From Mycobacterium sp. shizuoka-1 (GTDB lineage: Bacteria; Actinomycetota; Actinomycetes; Mycobacteriales; Mycobacteriaceae), in the NCBI RefSeq assembly GCF_002723835.1, contig NZ_BEWG01000159.1, forward strand, positions 1 through 47,676: a stretch of 47,676 nucleotides of DNA, read 5' to 3'. A program made the position numbers and the translations under genes. How positions within the stretch are numbered: position 1 is the stretch's first letter; each line of letters begins with the position of its first letter. This document shows, piece by piece, positions 8,978 through 16,356 of the stretch. The notes beneath the pieces are model-generated. The model was not told where the DNA came from, searched no databases, and was given only the letters and a program-made list of their open reading frames with translations.

Positions 8978-10191
8978 CCCGGCTGTCCGATCTGTGCGGA
9001 GTTGCGCGGCGGCCCGTCCAGCGGGCCGTAGAGGATCTGCTTGAGTCCGTCGGAGTTCAGCAGCACCCCCTGGTTTCCGTACTGCGCGGGATTGGCGCCC
9101 ACGTCGGTGACCAGGAACGGCGGCTTGGTGTTCGGTGCCAGGTGTGGCAGCCCCTGGTCGGCACAATGCGGTCCGCCGGTCGCGGCGACCTTGGGCAGGT
9201 CGGCCGGATAGCGATACCGTTCCAGCCCCAGGGTGAAGCTCACCGACACCACGGCGCCCGGATCGGGTTGCGGGGGCGCCAGGGCGATCGGGATGAGGCC
9301 GGCCAGTGTGCAGTTCAACGCGTCGTGGTAGCGGTTGGCCAGGTCGGTGGTGGGCACCAGCAGGCGAACCACGTCGGTGACCGCCTGCCGGTTGCCGTCG
9401 ACGACGTCGGAGCCGACGGTGGCGAGCCCGATGGCGCTGAGCAACAAGGCATCCAGATCGGCCTGCCGGTCCACGATCGTGGCACTGATCCGGGTCGCGT
9501 TGTCGGCGGTGCGCATCAGGTCGGCGGCCGCGTCGGCGTAGGAATCGGCTGCCACGTCGGCGGCGACGATGTCGTGGCGCAAAGTGTCCAGGCCGGGTTC
9601 GAGCTCGGCCAGCAGCGCGTCGAAATCGGAGAACATCCGCCCCAGTCGGTCACCCCGGCCGTTCATCGCCCCGGCGAGCGCACCGAGAACCTCGTTGAGC
9701 TTCTCCGGCTGCACCTTCGACAGCACTGCCGTCAGTTGCTGGAAGACGGTGTTGATCTCGACCGTCACGTTGGATGCCTCGATGACCTGACCCGAGCGCA
9801 GCGGTTGCGCCGACGGATCGTCCGGCGCTGACAGTTCGACCATCTTGGCGCCGAACACCGTCGGCGACGCGATGTCGACCCGGACGTTGGCCGGGATCAG
9901 CCGAACCTGGGCGGGGTCGATCGAAAGGTGCAGCACTGCTTGGCCGTTCGGGCTCTGGTCGATCGACGAGACGGTGCCGACCTGGACCGCGCGCATCTTC
10001 ACCTTGGCGCCCGGATTCATCACCAGACCGGCGCGCGGCGAGAGCACCGTGATCGGCACGCCCGCGCTCACGTCGCCGCGAAACATCAGGACGGCCGCGC
10101 CGATGACGGCGGCCACCAGCACGACGGAGGCCAACCCCACTGCGGGGCGAATAGCGCTTCGCAACGTCGACGTCGCGTCGTGCTGAGTCAC
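8974..10191 (-). CDS. mceA: MceA-like protein, first gene of the mce operon
   Basis: A 405-aa protein. One transmembrane helix (about residues 17-34, VGLASVVLVAAVIGAAVLMF) is followed by an MlaD domain (about 40-125, SPRAGLVMNPGAKVKMRAVQVG), the Mce helical domain and a Pro-containing tail. The GTG at 10191 has GGGAGGG seven bases upstream. In described mce operons this gene follows yrbEA and yrbEB. Here the next gene upstream is a rhomboid-like membrane protein with no YrbE resemblance, so the transport partners must be encoded elsewhere or be absent. Confidence 0.87.
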   Translation of the reverse strand: MTQHDATSTLRSAIRPAVGLASVVLVAAVIGAAVLMFRGDVSAGVPITVLSPRAGLVMNPGAKVKMRAVQVGTVSSIDQSPNGQAVLHLSIDPAQVRLIPANVRVDIASPTVFGAKMVELSAPDDPSAQPLRSGQVIEASNVTVEINTVFQQLTAVLSKVQPEKLNEVLGALAGAMNGRGDRLGRMFSDFDALLAELEPGLDTLRHDIVAADVAADSYADAAADLMRTADNATRISATIVDRQADLDALLLSAIGLATVGSDVVDGNRQAVTDVVRLLVPTTDLANRYHDALNCTLAGLIPIALAPPQPDPGAVVSVSFTLGLERYRYPADLPKVAATGGPHCADQGLPHLAPNTKPPFLVTDVGANPAQYGNQGVLLNSDGLKQILYGPLDGPPRNSAQIGQPG

Positions 10192-10234
10192 GTCGGCACC
10201 CTCCCTGGCTCCGGGAGAATAAGTACCACATTCG

Positions 10235-10268
10235 TGTCATAAGTGACGGTGTTTATGTCATAACTGAC
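10235..10268. promoter_or_regulatory. Paired operator-like repeats before mceA
   Basis: TGTCATAAGTGAC (10235-10247) and TGTCATAACTGAC (10256-10268) differ at one base. Their starts are 21 bp apart, about two helical turns. Each contains the dyad GTCA-N4-TGAC. They lie 44-77 bp upstream of the mceA GTG in an AT-richer patch, where a regulator of the mce operon would bind. Which protein binds is unknown. Confidence 0.5.
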
Positions 10269-10322
10269 GCAAATTTTGGCGCGGCGAATCCCCGCCTCGG
10301 ATCGACGGAGAGTTCTGCGGGG

Positions 10323-11111
10323 TTACGAGGCGGCGGCCAGTGGGGCGGCCGGCGCCCGGCGCCCGGCGCGCCGCCGGGCGATCCACGCGGCCACCACCGC
10401 ACCGATCGCCCCGAGCGTGGCCGTGGTCAGGATCGCCGGCCCGGTGTTCGCCATGATCAGGTAGCCGAACGCCGCGGCGACCGCGAGCAGCGTGTAGCGC
10501 GCGGTGGTCCAGTGCGCCGGATGGCCGAACCGGGTGCCGACCACCATTCCGAGCACCAGGGCCACGCCGTGACCGACGTTGGTGAAGTCGCCGCCCGAGA
10601 CCAGCGCCGAGCCGAAGGCCACCGCCAGCCACCAGCCCGTCCACGCCACACGCCACCGTCGCGGTATCGCCGCGGTGAGCGCGCCCAGGACACCGACCGC
10701 CCCGTAACTCATGCCGACATCGGTCACGTTGACGATGGACCAGGACGTCAGCCCGGCCGCCAGCGCGGCGGCGAGCCCGGCGGTCACCAGCACTGTGGCC
10801 CCGACGTGGCCGACGACGAACGCCACCACCATGCGGCGGCTGCGCCACAGCAGTTCGGCCAGGCCCAAGATGGCGAACAGCCCGGGCAGCCAGACATAGA
10901 TGGGGCCCTGCTCGATGACGAACGCGCTGCCGATCAGCGTCCCGAGCCGGCCCTCACCGAGATTGTGCAGGTTGGTACTCGCGTGCCAGATGACCTCGGT
11001 GCGGATGTGCGGCCCGAGCACGAACAGCGCGGCCGCGACCGCCGAGAGCGCGGCGGTGTAGCCGACGGTGACCCGAACGCGGGCCAGCCGCGACAGCAGT
11101 GCGAGAAACAT
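10323..11111 (-). CDS. Rhomboid-like integral membrane protein
   Basis: A 262-aa protein with about six to seven hydrophobic segments. The segment DVGMSYGAVGVLG resembles the rhomboid serine motif, and a later helix carries FTNVGHGVAL with a His in the place expected for the catalytic base. It may therefore be an active intramembrane protease, although the motif is G-x-S-x-G-like and not the strict GxSG. The C-terminus is Ala/Arg-rich (RRRAGRRAP). It lies 10 bp after the cyclase gene on the same strand and 131 bp before mceA. That is the place where yrbE genes would normally stand, but I see no YrbE features. Confidence 0.65.
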   Translation of the reverse strand: MFLALLSRLARVRVTVGYTAALSAVAAALFVLGPHIRTEVIWHASTNLHNLGEGRLGTLIGSAFVIEQGPIYVWLPGLFAILGLAELLWRSRRMVVAFVVGHVGATVLVTAGLAAALAAGLTSWSIVNVTDVGMSYGAVGVLGALTAAIPRRWRVAWTGWWLAVAFGSALVSGGDFTNVGHGVALVLGMVVGTRFGHPAHWTTARYTLLAVAAAFGYLIMANTGPAILTTATLGAIGAVVAAWIARRRAGRRAPAAPLAAAS

Positions 11112-11121
11112 GTCTCCTCAA

Positions 11122-12030
11122 CTATGCCTGCGCTTCGAGGTCGTCGGCATCGTCCTCGACTGGCAGGTCCCTGCGGGTTTTGAGGCGGTACATCGCCAGA
11201 TCGGTCGGCACGCCGGCGGCGCGCGGCGCGAACATCGCCCGCCTGATCCGCTTCACCGACACCCCGAGCGACTCGAGTTGCTCGGGCTCGATGAGCTCCA
11301 GGGTTTTCTCGGAGACGATCAGCCCGCCCCGAGTGGCCCGCTCCATCACCCGGGCGGTGATGTTGACGTCGACCCCGAGCCAGTCGGCGCCGATGCGCTG
11401 CGGGCGACCGGTGTGGATGCCGGCCCGCATCCGGGGCGTATAGCCGTCTACCTCGACGGTTCGCACCGCGTCGCGCGCGGCCATGGTGGCTCGCACCGCG
11501 GTCAGCGGGTCGGCGAAGACGGCCATGATCCCGTCGCCCATCCGCTTCACGATGTGCCCGCCGGCGTCCAGCAGCGGCGGCTCGACGACCTGGGCGACCC
11601 GGCGCAGCAGCCGCAGCGTGGCGTCGTCACCAGCCTGCAGCGACCAGCTGGAGAACCCGACCAGGTCGGTGAACACCAGCGTCACCTCCCGGTTCGCCGG
11701 TCGGCCGGAGACGCGTTCGGTGAGCGCCTGCCACAGCTGAAGTGTGGCCAAACTCACCTCACGGGTGGCGGCCTCCCGGTCGCGCAGCAACCGATCGGCG
11801 GCACGCGCGGCAGCCCGGGCACCGCCGGCGCCGTCCGCGGAGAGTGGGTCGCCGAAGTCGGGATCCCCGGGCAGCATCCGGCGCGCACGACGAACCAGGG
11901 CGATGATGCCCGGATTGTGGTTGGTGTTGTGCCACCACGCGGCGGGCCCACGCCCGGGTTGGTTGACGTCAACGAGGGAATCGGGTTGATCGTCGAACGG
12001 CTCGACGTCCACAAGATCAAGCCTAGGCAA
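11122..12030 (-). CDS. Class III adenylate/guanylate cyclase
   Basis: A 302-aa protein. The cyclase homology domain occupies about residues 115-285. Metal-binding Asp122 (VFTDLVGFS) and Asp166 (MGDGIMAVF), substrate-selecting Lys162 and Asp216, and transition-state Asn223 and Arg227 (VNITARVM) all appear to be present. It should therefore be catalytically competent, and the Lys/Asp pair favours ATP and cAMP production. The N-terminal about 100 residues hold no membrane segment. The start used is a TTG at 12030; a GTG at 12012 is an alternative. It is divergent from the MpaB-like gene and probably co-transcribed with the rhomboid-like gene. Confidence 0.85.
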   Translation of the reverse strand: MPRLDLVDVEPFDDQPDSLVDVNQPGRGPAAWWHNTNHNPGIIALVRRARRMLPGDPDFGDPLSADGAGGARAAARAADRLLRDREAATREVSLATLQLWQALTERVSGRPANREVTLVFTDLVGFSSWSLQAGDDATLRLLRRVAQVVEPPLLDAGGHIVKRMGDGIMAVFADPLTAVRATMAARDAVRTVEVDGYTPRMRAGIHTGRPQRIGADWLGVDVNITARVMERATRGGLIVSEKTLELIEPEQLESLGVSVKRIRRAMFAPRAAGVPTDLAMYRLKTRRDLPVEDDADDLEAQA

Positions 12031-12114
12031 CGCATTTCGGACCGGCCAACCTGGTGTGACGCGGTCGACGTATCACTCTGCCAAACGACTGGTCACAGGT
12101 TCGTCGCCGTCATA

Positions 12115-12130
12115 GACAACGCTCGTTGTC
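12115..12130. promoter_or_regulatory. 16-bp perfect palindrome upstream of the MpaB-like gene
   Basis: GACAACGCTCGTTGTC is a 7+2+7 perfect inverted repeat ending 18 bp before the ATG of the oxygenase gene, in the gap shared with the divergent cyclase gene. It has the size and position of a repressor operator. No regulator gene is adjacent, so the binder is unknown. Confidence 0.5.
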
Positions 12131-12147
12131 AGCTTTATCGTGAGTCG

Positions 12148-13176
12148 ATGAGGTCAACGACGACCACCCGCACCGCCCCACCGACCCCGCTCGGGCCGGA
12201 CTCACTCACCTGGAAATACTTCGGTGACCTGCGCACCGGGATGCTCGGGGTGTGGATCGGGTCGCTGCAGAACATGTACCCGCAGCTGGGTGCGGGCGTG
12301 GAAGAGCACTCGATCCTGCTGCGCGAGCCGTTGCAGCGGGTCGCCCGGTCGGTGTACCCGATCATGGGTGTGGTCTACGACGGCGAACGCGCCCGCCAGA
12401 CCGGCGAACAGATCAAGGGATTCCACCGGGACATCAAGGGCGTCGACAGCGCCGGCCGCCGCTATCACGCGCTGGACCCCGAGACGTTCTACTGGGCGCA
12501 CGCCACGTTCTTCATGCTGATCCTCAAGGTCGCCGAATACTTCTGCGGCGGGCTGACCGAGGCCGAGAAGCGCCAACTCTTCGACGAACACGTGCAGTGG
12601 TACGCGATGTACGGCATGAGCATGCGCCCGGTCCCCGAGACCTGGGACGAGTTCTGCGAGTACTGGGACCGGGTGTGCCGCGAGGAGCTGGAGATCAACA
12701 AGGCAACGCTGGAGATCTTCGACATCCGGATCCCCAAGCCGAAGTTCGTCCTGATGCCGACGCCGGTGTGGGACCAGTTGTTCAAACCGATGGTGGCCGG
12801 GCAGCGCTGGATCGCCGCCGGCCTGTTCGACCCCGCGGTGCGCGAGAAGGCCGGGATGCGCTGGACGCCCGGCGACGAAGTGGCACTGCGGCTGTTCGGC
12901 AAGGCCGTGGAACTGGCGTTCTGGGCGGTCCCCGACGAAATCCGCCTGCATCCGCGGGCGCTGTCGGCCTACCGGCGGGCCGCCGGGCGGATCCCGGCGG
13001 ACGCTCCGCTGGTCGAAGCGCCCGGTTTCATGGCACCCCCTAAAGACCGCCGCGGCATGCCCATGCACTATGTCCCTCGACACAAAAGCCTCGTCGAACG
13101 AGCGGGGTCGCTGGTCCACACGACGTTCTCACTTGCCGGTTTGCGGCCCGCCCGAGGACGTTCCGCCGCCGCCTGA
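12148..13176 (+). CDS. Oxygenase MpaB family protein (DUF2236)
   Basis: A 342-aa soluble protein of the MpaB/DUF2236 group, a heme-associated family that includes fungal MpaB and the latex-clearing protein Lcp. Recognisable parts are the N-terminal WKYFGDLRTGMLG region, the central ALDPETFYWAHATFFMLIL helix with its His, and the mid-protein YWDRVCREEL and KPKFVLMPTPVWDQLF segments. The substrate is unknown in mycobacteria. The ATG at 12148 is preferred because the upstream open frame runs antisense through the cyclase gene. The following acyl-CoA dehydrogenase begins 12 bp downstream, so the pair probably acts together, perhaps on a lipid-like substrate. Confidence 0.75.
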   Translation: MRSTTTTRTAPPTPLGPDSLTWKYFGDLRTGMLGVWIGSLQNMYPQLGAGVEEHSILLREPLQRVARSVYPIMGVVYDGERARQTGEQIKGFHRDIKGVDSAGRRYHALDPETFYWAHATFFMLILKVAEYFCGGLTEAEKRQLFDEHVQWYAMYGMSMRPVPETWDEFCEYWDRVCREELEINKATLEIFDIRIPKPKFVLMPTPVWDQLFKPMVAGQRWIAAGLFDPAVREKAGMRWTPGDEVALRLFGKAVELAFWAVPDEIRLHPRALSAYRRAAGRIPADAPLVEAPGFMAPPKDRRGMPMHYVPRHKSLVERAGSLVHTTFSLAGLRPARGRSAAA

Positions 13177-13188
13177 ACCGGAGAACCC

Positions 13189-14424
13189 ATGATCGAATGG
13201 TCCGACGTCGATATTGCCGTGCGCGACGCCGTCCGCGAGTTCGTCGACAAAGAGGTGCGTCCGCACATCGACGACCTCGAGAGCGGCGATATGGAGCCCT
13301 ACCCCATCGTCCGGAAGCTGTTCGCCACCTTCGGTATCGATGAGATGGCGCGCGAGTCCCTCACCAAGCGGCTGGCCCGGATGCGAGAGGGCAAGGAGTC
13401 CAAGTCCGGCGGTGGCGGTGGCATGTTCGGCGACGGCGGTTCGGCCGGAATGGGTTTCGTCCTGATCAGCGAGCTGTGCCGGGTGAGCATGGGACTGGTC
13501 ACCGGGATGGGCGTCAGCCTCGGGCTGACCGTGCCCACCATTCAGAGCCGGGGCACGCTGGCCCAGCAGGAGCGCTGGCTACCGGAGTTGGTGACGTACG
13601 AGAAGGTCGGCGCGTGGGCGATCACCGAACCCGATTCCGGTTCGGATGCCTTCGGTGGCATGAAGTCCTATGTGGTACGCGACGGTGACGACTACATCCT
13701 CAACGGGCAGAAGACCTTCATCACCAACGGACCCGACGCCGACGTCGTCGTGGTGTACGCCAAGTTGGACGAAGGCGACGGGGCCGACAAGCGCGACCGC
13801 AAGGTGCTGACGTTCGTCCTGGATCGCGGCATGGAGGGTTTCGTCCAGGCCAAGCCGTTCCGCAAGATGGGTATTCACAGCTCGCGCACCGGTGAGCTGT
13901 TCTTCAACAACGTGCGTCTGGGCCGTGACCGGCTGCTCGGCGAGACCGAGGAGAACAAGTCCGGTGACGGCCGGGACAGCGCCCGGTCGAGTTTCGCCGC
14001 CGAGCGGATCGGCGTGGTGTCGATGGCGCTCGGGGTGATCGAGGAATGCCTGCGGCTGTGTACGGACTACGCCCGGACCCGCACATTGTGGGGCAAGGAG
14101 ATCGGTCAGTTCCAGTTGATCCAGCTCAAGCTGGCCAACATGGAGGTGGCCCGGATGAATGTGCGCAACATGCTGTTCCGGGTGATCGAGTGCGGGCAGA
14201 GCGGCACCCCGATCTCACTGGCCGAGGCGTCGGCGATGAAGTACTACTGCTCGCAGGCGGCGACCGACGTGGCCATGGAGGCGGTCCAGTTGTTCGGCGG
14301 CAACGGGTACATGACCGAATACCGGGTGGAACAGCTTGCCCGCGATGCGAAGTCGCTGATGATCTACGCCGGGAGTAACGAGGTGCAGATCACCCACGTG
14401 GCCAAGGGATTGCTCAGCGGGTAG
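13189..14424 (+). CDS. Acyl-CoA dehydrogenase
   Basis: A 411-aa FAD enzyme introducing an alpha-beta double bond into acyl-CoA thioesters. FAD/substrate segments AITEPDSGSDAFG (about 144-156), NGQKTFITNG (172-181) and QLFGGNGYMTEY are clear. At the usual catalytic Glu position (YEGT in most members) there is IYAGSNEVQ, so Ala394 replaces Glu. Glu272 in AAERIG sits where isovaleryl-CoA dehydrogenase carries its base and may take over. Residues about 69-88 are a Gly/Ser-rich insertion (SGGGGG) not usual for the family. GGAGAA precedes the ATG. It forms an operon with the MpaB-like gene. Confidence 0.88.
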   Translation: MIEWSDVDIAVRDAVREFVDKEVRPHIDDLESGDMEPYPIVRKLFATFGIDEMARESLTKRLARMREGKESKSGGGGGMFGDGGSAGMGFVLISELCRVSMGLVTGMGVSLGLTVPTIQSRGTLAQQERWLPELVTYEKVGAWAITEPDSGSDAFGGMKSYVVRDGDDYILNGQKTFITNGPDADVVVVYAKLDEGDGADKRDRKVLTFVLDRGMEGFVQAKPFRKMGIHSSRTGELFFNNVRLGRDRLLGETEENKSGDGRDSARSSFAAERIGVVSMALGVIEECLRLCTDYARTRTLWGKEIGQFQLIQLKLANMEVARMNVRNMLFRVIECGQSGTPISLAEASAMKYYCSQAATDVAMEAVQLFGGNGYMTEYRVEQLARDAKSLMIYAGSNEVQITHVAKGLLSG

Positions 14425-14746
14425 AGGGTTGGTGCCCGCCTCTGAGCGACAGATCGCGGGCTTCGGCTCGTAGCGCCGCCACCCGCTGATGGATGCGGTG
14501 CTCTGTCCCGCGCGGGATGCCCCATTTCGCCGCGTAGAGGCCGCGTCCGAGGGGACGGACTCGGTCGTGGACCCGTTCCCATCGCAGCGCATCCGAGATC
14601 GCCTTGGACGGCCTGCCTGCCACGGCAAAGCCCCAGTCGTCGAGCGCCACGACCAGATCGGCAACGGTCGTGGGGCCGTTGAGCTGCAGATAGCGGGTCA
14701 ACACGTAGCGGAGGTTCGTCCCCCGCAGCACCAGCGGGTTGGTCAT
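14414..14746 (-). CDS. Small conserved hypothetical protein, winged-helix-like
   Basis: A 110-aa basic protein. The segment TVADLVVALDDWGFAVAGRP, then SKAISDALRWE, then RVRPLGRGLYAA, reads like a compact winged-helix DNA-binding fold ending in an Arg/Gly wing. I recall similar small proteins from mycobacteria without a known role. Its 3' end overlaps the acyl-CoA dehydrogenase by 11 bases. The last 13 or so codons lie in the left arm of a 27-bp inverted repeat whose other arm is 39 bp upstream of the ATG. The gene is therefore framed by the repeat and might travel with it. Confidence 0.55.
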   Translation of the reverse strand: MTNPLVLRGTNLRYVLTRYLQLNGPTTVADLVVALDDWGFAVAGRPSKAISDALRWERVHDRVRPLGRGLYAAKWGIPRGTEHRIHQRVAALRAEARDLSLRGGHQPSTR

Positions 14747-14811
14747 GCCGCCAAGGTTGCACAGCGCACTGACACGGGCTGAATTGTCGCTGCGAGGCGG
14801 GCACCAGCCCT
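14425..14811. repeat. 387-bp segment bounded by 27-bp inverted repeats
   Basis: The left arm 14425-14451 and the right arm 14785-14811 are reverse complements with 24 of 27 positions matching; the core GGTGCCCGCCTC is perfect. The left arm begins one base after the acyl-CoA dehydrogenase stop codon. The right arm ends two bases before the end of the molybdenum-hydroxylase FAD-subunit gene. Between them lies one 110-aa gene. It may be a small non-autonomous mobile element or a pair of dispersed repeats. No clear target-site duplication beyond TAG is seen. Confidence 0.55.
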
Positions 14812-14812
14812 G

Positions 14813-15811
14813 TTAGTCCGCTAAGCCGCCACTACCGAGGGCACGGACGAGCGCCCGATGCACCGCGCTGCGGCCCAGCGCAACCTTGAACGCGTTCTGG
14901 CTCAGCGGGCGGGCACCCGACATCGCCTGCTCGGCGGCGCCGCGGAGCACCGCATCGTCCGGCCGCTGCCCGGCCAGCACTGCCTCCGCGGCGGGCACCC
15001 GCCATGGCAACGGTGCCACGCCGCCGAGCGCAATCGCAGCGGACTCGATCACCCCGTCAATCAGCTCGACACCGACCGCCACCGACACCAGCGCGAACGC
15101 GTAGCTGTGCCGGTCGCGCAGTTTCAGGTACCACGAGTGGGCGGCATACGGTGACGGCGGCAACTCCACGGCGAGAACGAGTTCGGCCGGCCGCAAGCGG
15201 TTTTCCCGCTGCGGGGTGTCGCCGGGCAGGGTGTAGAACTCCGCGATCGGAATGCTCCTGGCCCCGTCCGGGCCCTGCACGTGCACGACAGCGTCGAGGA
15301 TGCTCAGCGCCACCGCCATGTCGGAGGGGTTGACGGCCACGCAGTGCTCGCTGGCCCCGAACAGCGCGTGCTCGCGGTGGAACCCGTCGAGCGCCGCGCA
15401 GCCCGAACCCGCCACCCGCTTGTTGCACCGGTCGAATTCGGTCTGCATGAAATACGGGCAGCGGGTGCGTTGTAGCAGGTTTCCGCCCACGGTCGCCATG
15501 TTGCGCAACTGCGTGGTGGCCCCGCTCAGGATCGCCTGCGACAACACCGGGTACTGCGTCCGGATCAACGGATGGTTGGCCACCGCGCTGTTGGTGACTC
15601 CGGCACCGATGCGTACCCCGCCGGTGTCGGTGGCGGTCACCGACGTCAATCCCAGACGCCGGATGTCGACGAGCGTCGATGGCTGCAGCACACCGTTTTT
15701 CATCAGATCGACGAGGTTGGTCCCGCCGGCGAGGTAGGTGCCGTCGGTGTCCTGCGCGGAGCGGATCGCGTCGTCCACCGAGCCGGCGCGCCGAAAGCCG
15801 AAGGTCCTCAC
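14813..15811 (-). CDS. Molybdenum hydroxylase, FAD-binding subunit (PaoB/YagS-like)
   Basis: A 332-aa middle subunit of a xanthine-oxidase-family enzyme. FAD-binding motifs are AGGTNLVDLMKNG (about residues 28-40) and ATVGGNLLQ. The segment RCPYFMQTEFDRCNKR, then GSGCAA, then a Cys in GASEHC, matches the four Cys that hold the extra [4Fe-4S] cluster in E. coli PaoB-type subunits. This points to the aldehyde-oxidoreductase branch and not to plain xanthine dehydrogenase. The GTG at 15811 overlaps the upstream iron-sulfur subunit stop (GTGA). It is the last gene of the nine-gene catabolic operon. Confidence 0.88.
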   Translation of the reverse strand: MRTFGFRRAGSVDDAIRSAQDTDGTYLAGGTNLVDLMKNGVLQPSTLVDIRRLGLTSVTATDTGGVRIGAGVTNSAVANHPLIRTQYPVLSQAILSGATTQLRNMATVGGNLLQRTRCPYFMQTEFDRCNKRVAGSGCAALDGFHREHALFGASEHCVAVNPSDMAVALSILDAVVHVQGPDGARSIPIAEFYTLPGDTPQRENRLRPAELVLAVELPPSPYAAHSWYLKLRDRHSYAFALVSVAVGVELIDGVIESAAIALGGVAPLPWRVPAAEAVLAGQRPDDAVLRGAAEQAMSGARPLSQNAFKVALGRSAVHRALVRALGSGGLAD

Positions 15812-16356
15812 GGCGACATCTCCTGCGCGGCGGCAGCCACCGCGTCGACGATGTTCGCGTACGCCCCGCACCGGCAGATGTTGCCGGCCATCCGCTCCCG
15901 GATCTCGGTCTCGGTCAGGGCCGGCCTGCCGTCGAGCGCGTTGGCGCGGTTGCCGTCGAACGATGCCGCGGACAGATCACCGCGGGCGTGCTCGCGCAGC
16001 AACGCATGCGCCGACGAGATCTGGCCCGGTGTGCAGTACCCGCATTGGAAGCCGTCGTGGTCGAGGAACGCCTGTTGGACCGGGTCGAGCGTGTCGTCGG
16101 TGCCGATCCCCTCGATCGTCGTCACCGCCGAGCCGTCCAGCGACACCGCCAGCGCCAGGCAGCTGACGACCCGTTCGCCGTCCAGGGCCACTGTGCACGC
16201 GCCGCACAAGCCGTGATCGCAGCCTTTCTTGGTGCCGGTCAGCGCGAGTCGTTCCCGCAGCAGGTCCAGCAGGGTGGTGCGGACATCCACCGTCATAGGG
16301 TGCGCGGTACCGTTGACCGTCAGCGTGATGTCCTGGTGGGAAACGGATTCCGTCAT
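15808..16356 (-). CDS. Molybdenum hydroxylase, 2x[2Fe-2S] subunit
   Basis: A 182-aa small subunit. The plant-type [2Fe-2S] site is GCDHGLCGACTV plus a later Cys (VVSCLA). The second, helical site is FQCGYCTPGQ plus ICRCGAY. No Tat or Sec signal precedes the first domain, unlike the periplasmic E. coli YagT, so the complex should be cytoplasmic. The ATG at 16356 overlaps the stop of the molybdopterin subunit (ATGA). The long frame running upstream through that gene is shadow coding. Confidence 0.9.
   Translation of the reverse strand: MTESVSHQDITLTVNGTAHPMTVDVRTTLLDLLRERLALTGTKKGCDHGLCGACTVALDGERVVSCLALAVSLDGSAVTTIEGIGTDDTLDPVQQAFLDHDGFQCGYCTPGQISSAHALLREHARGDLSAASFDGNRANALDGRPALTETEIRERMAGNICRCGAYANIVDAVAAAAQEMSP

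Noticed and set aside
11068..12147. Upstream extension of the MpaB-like frame across the cyclase gene
   Set aside because: The frame is antisense to the cyclase domain, whose catalytic residues are all identifiable on the minus strand.
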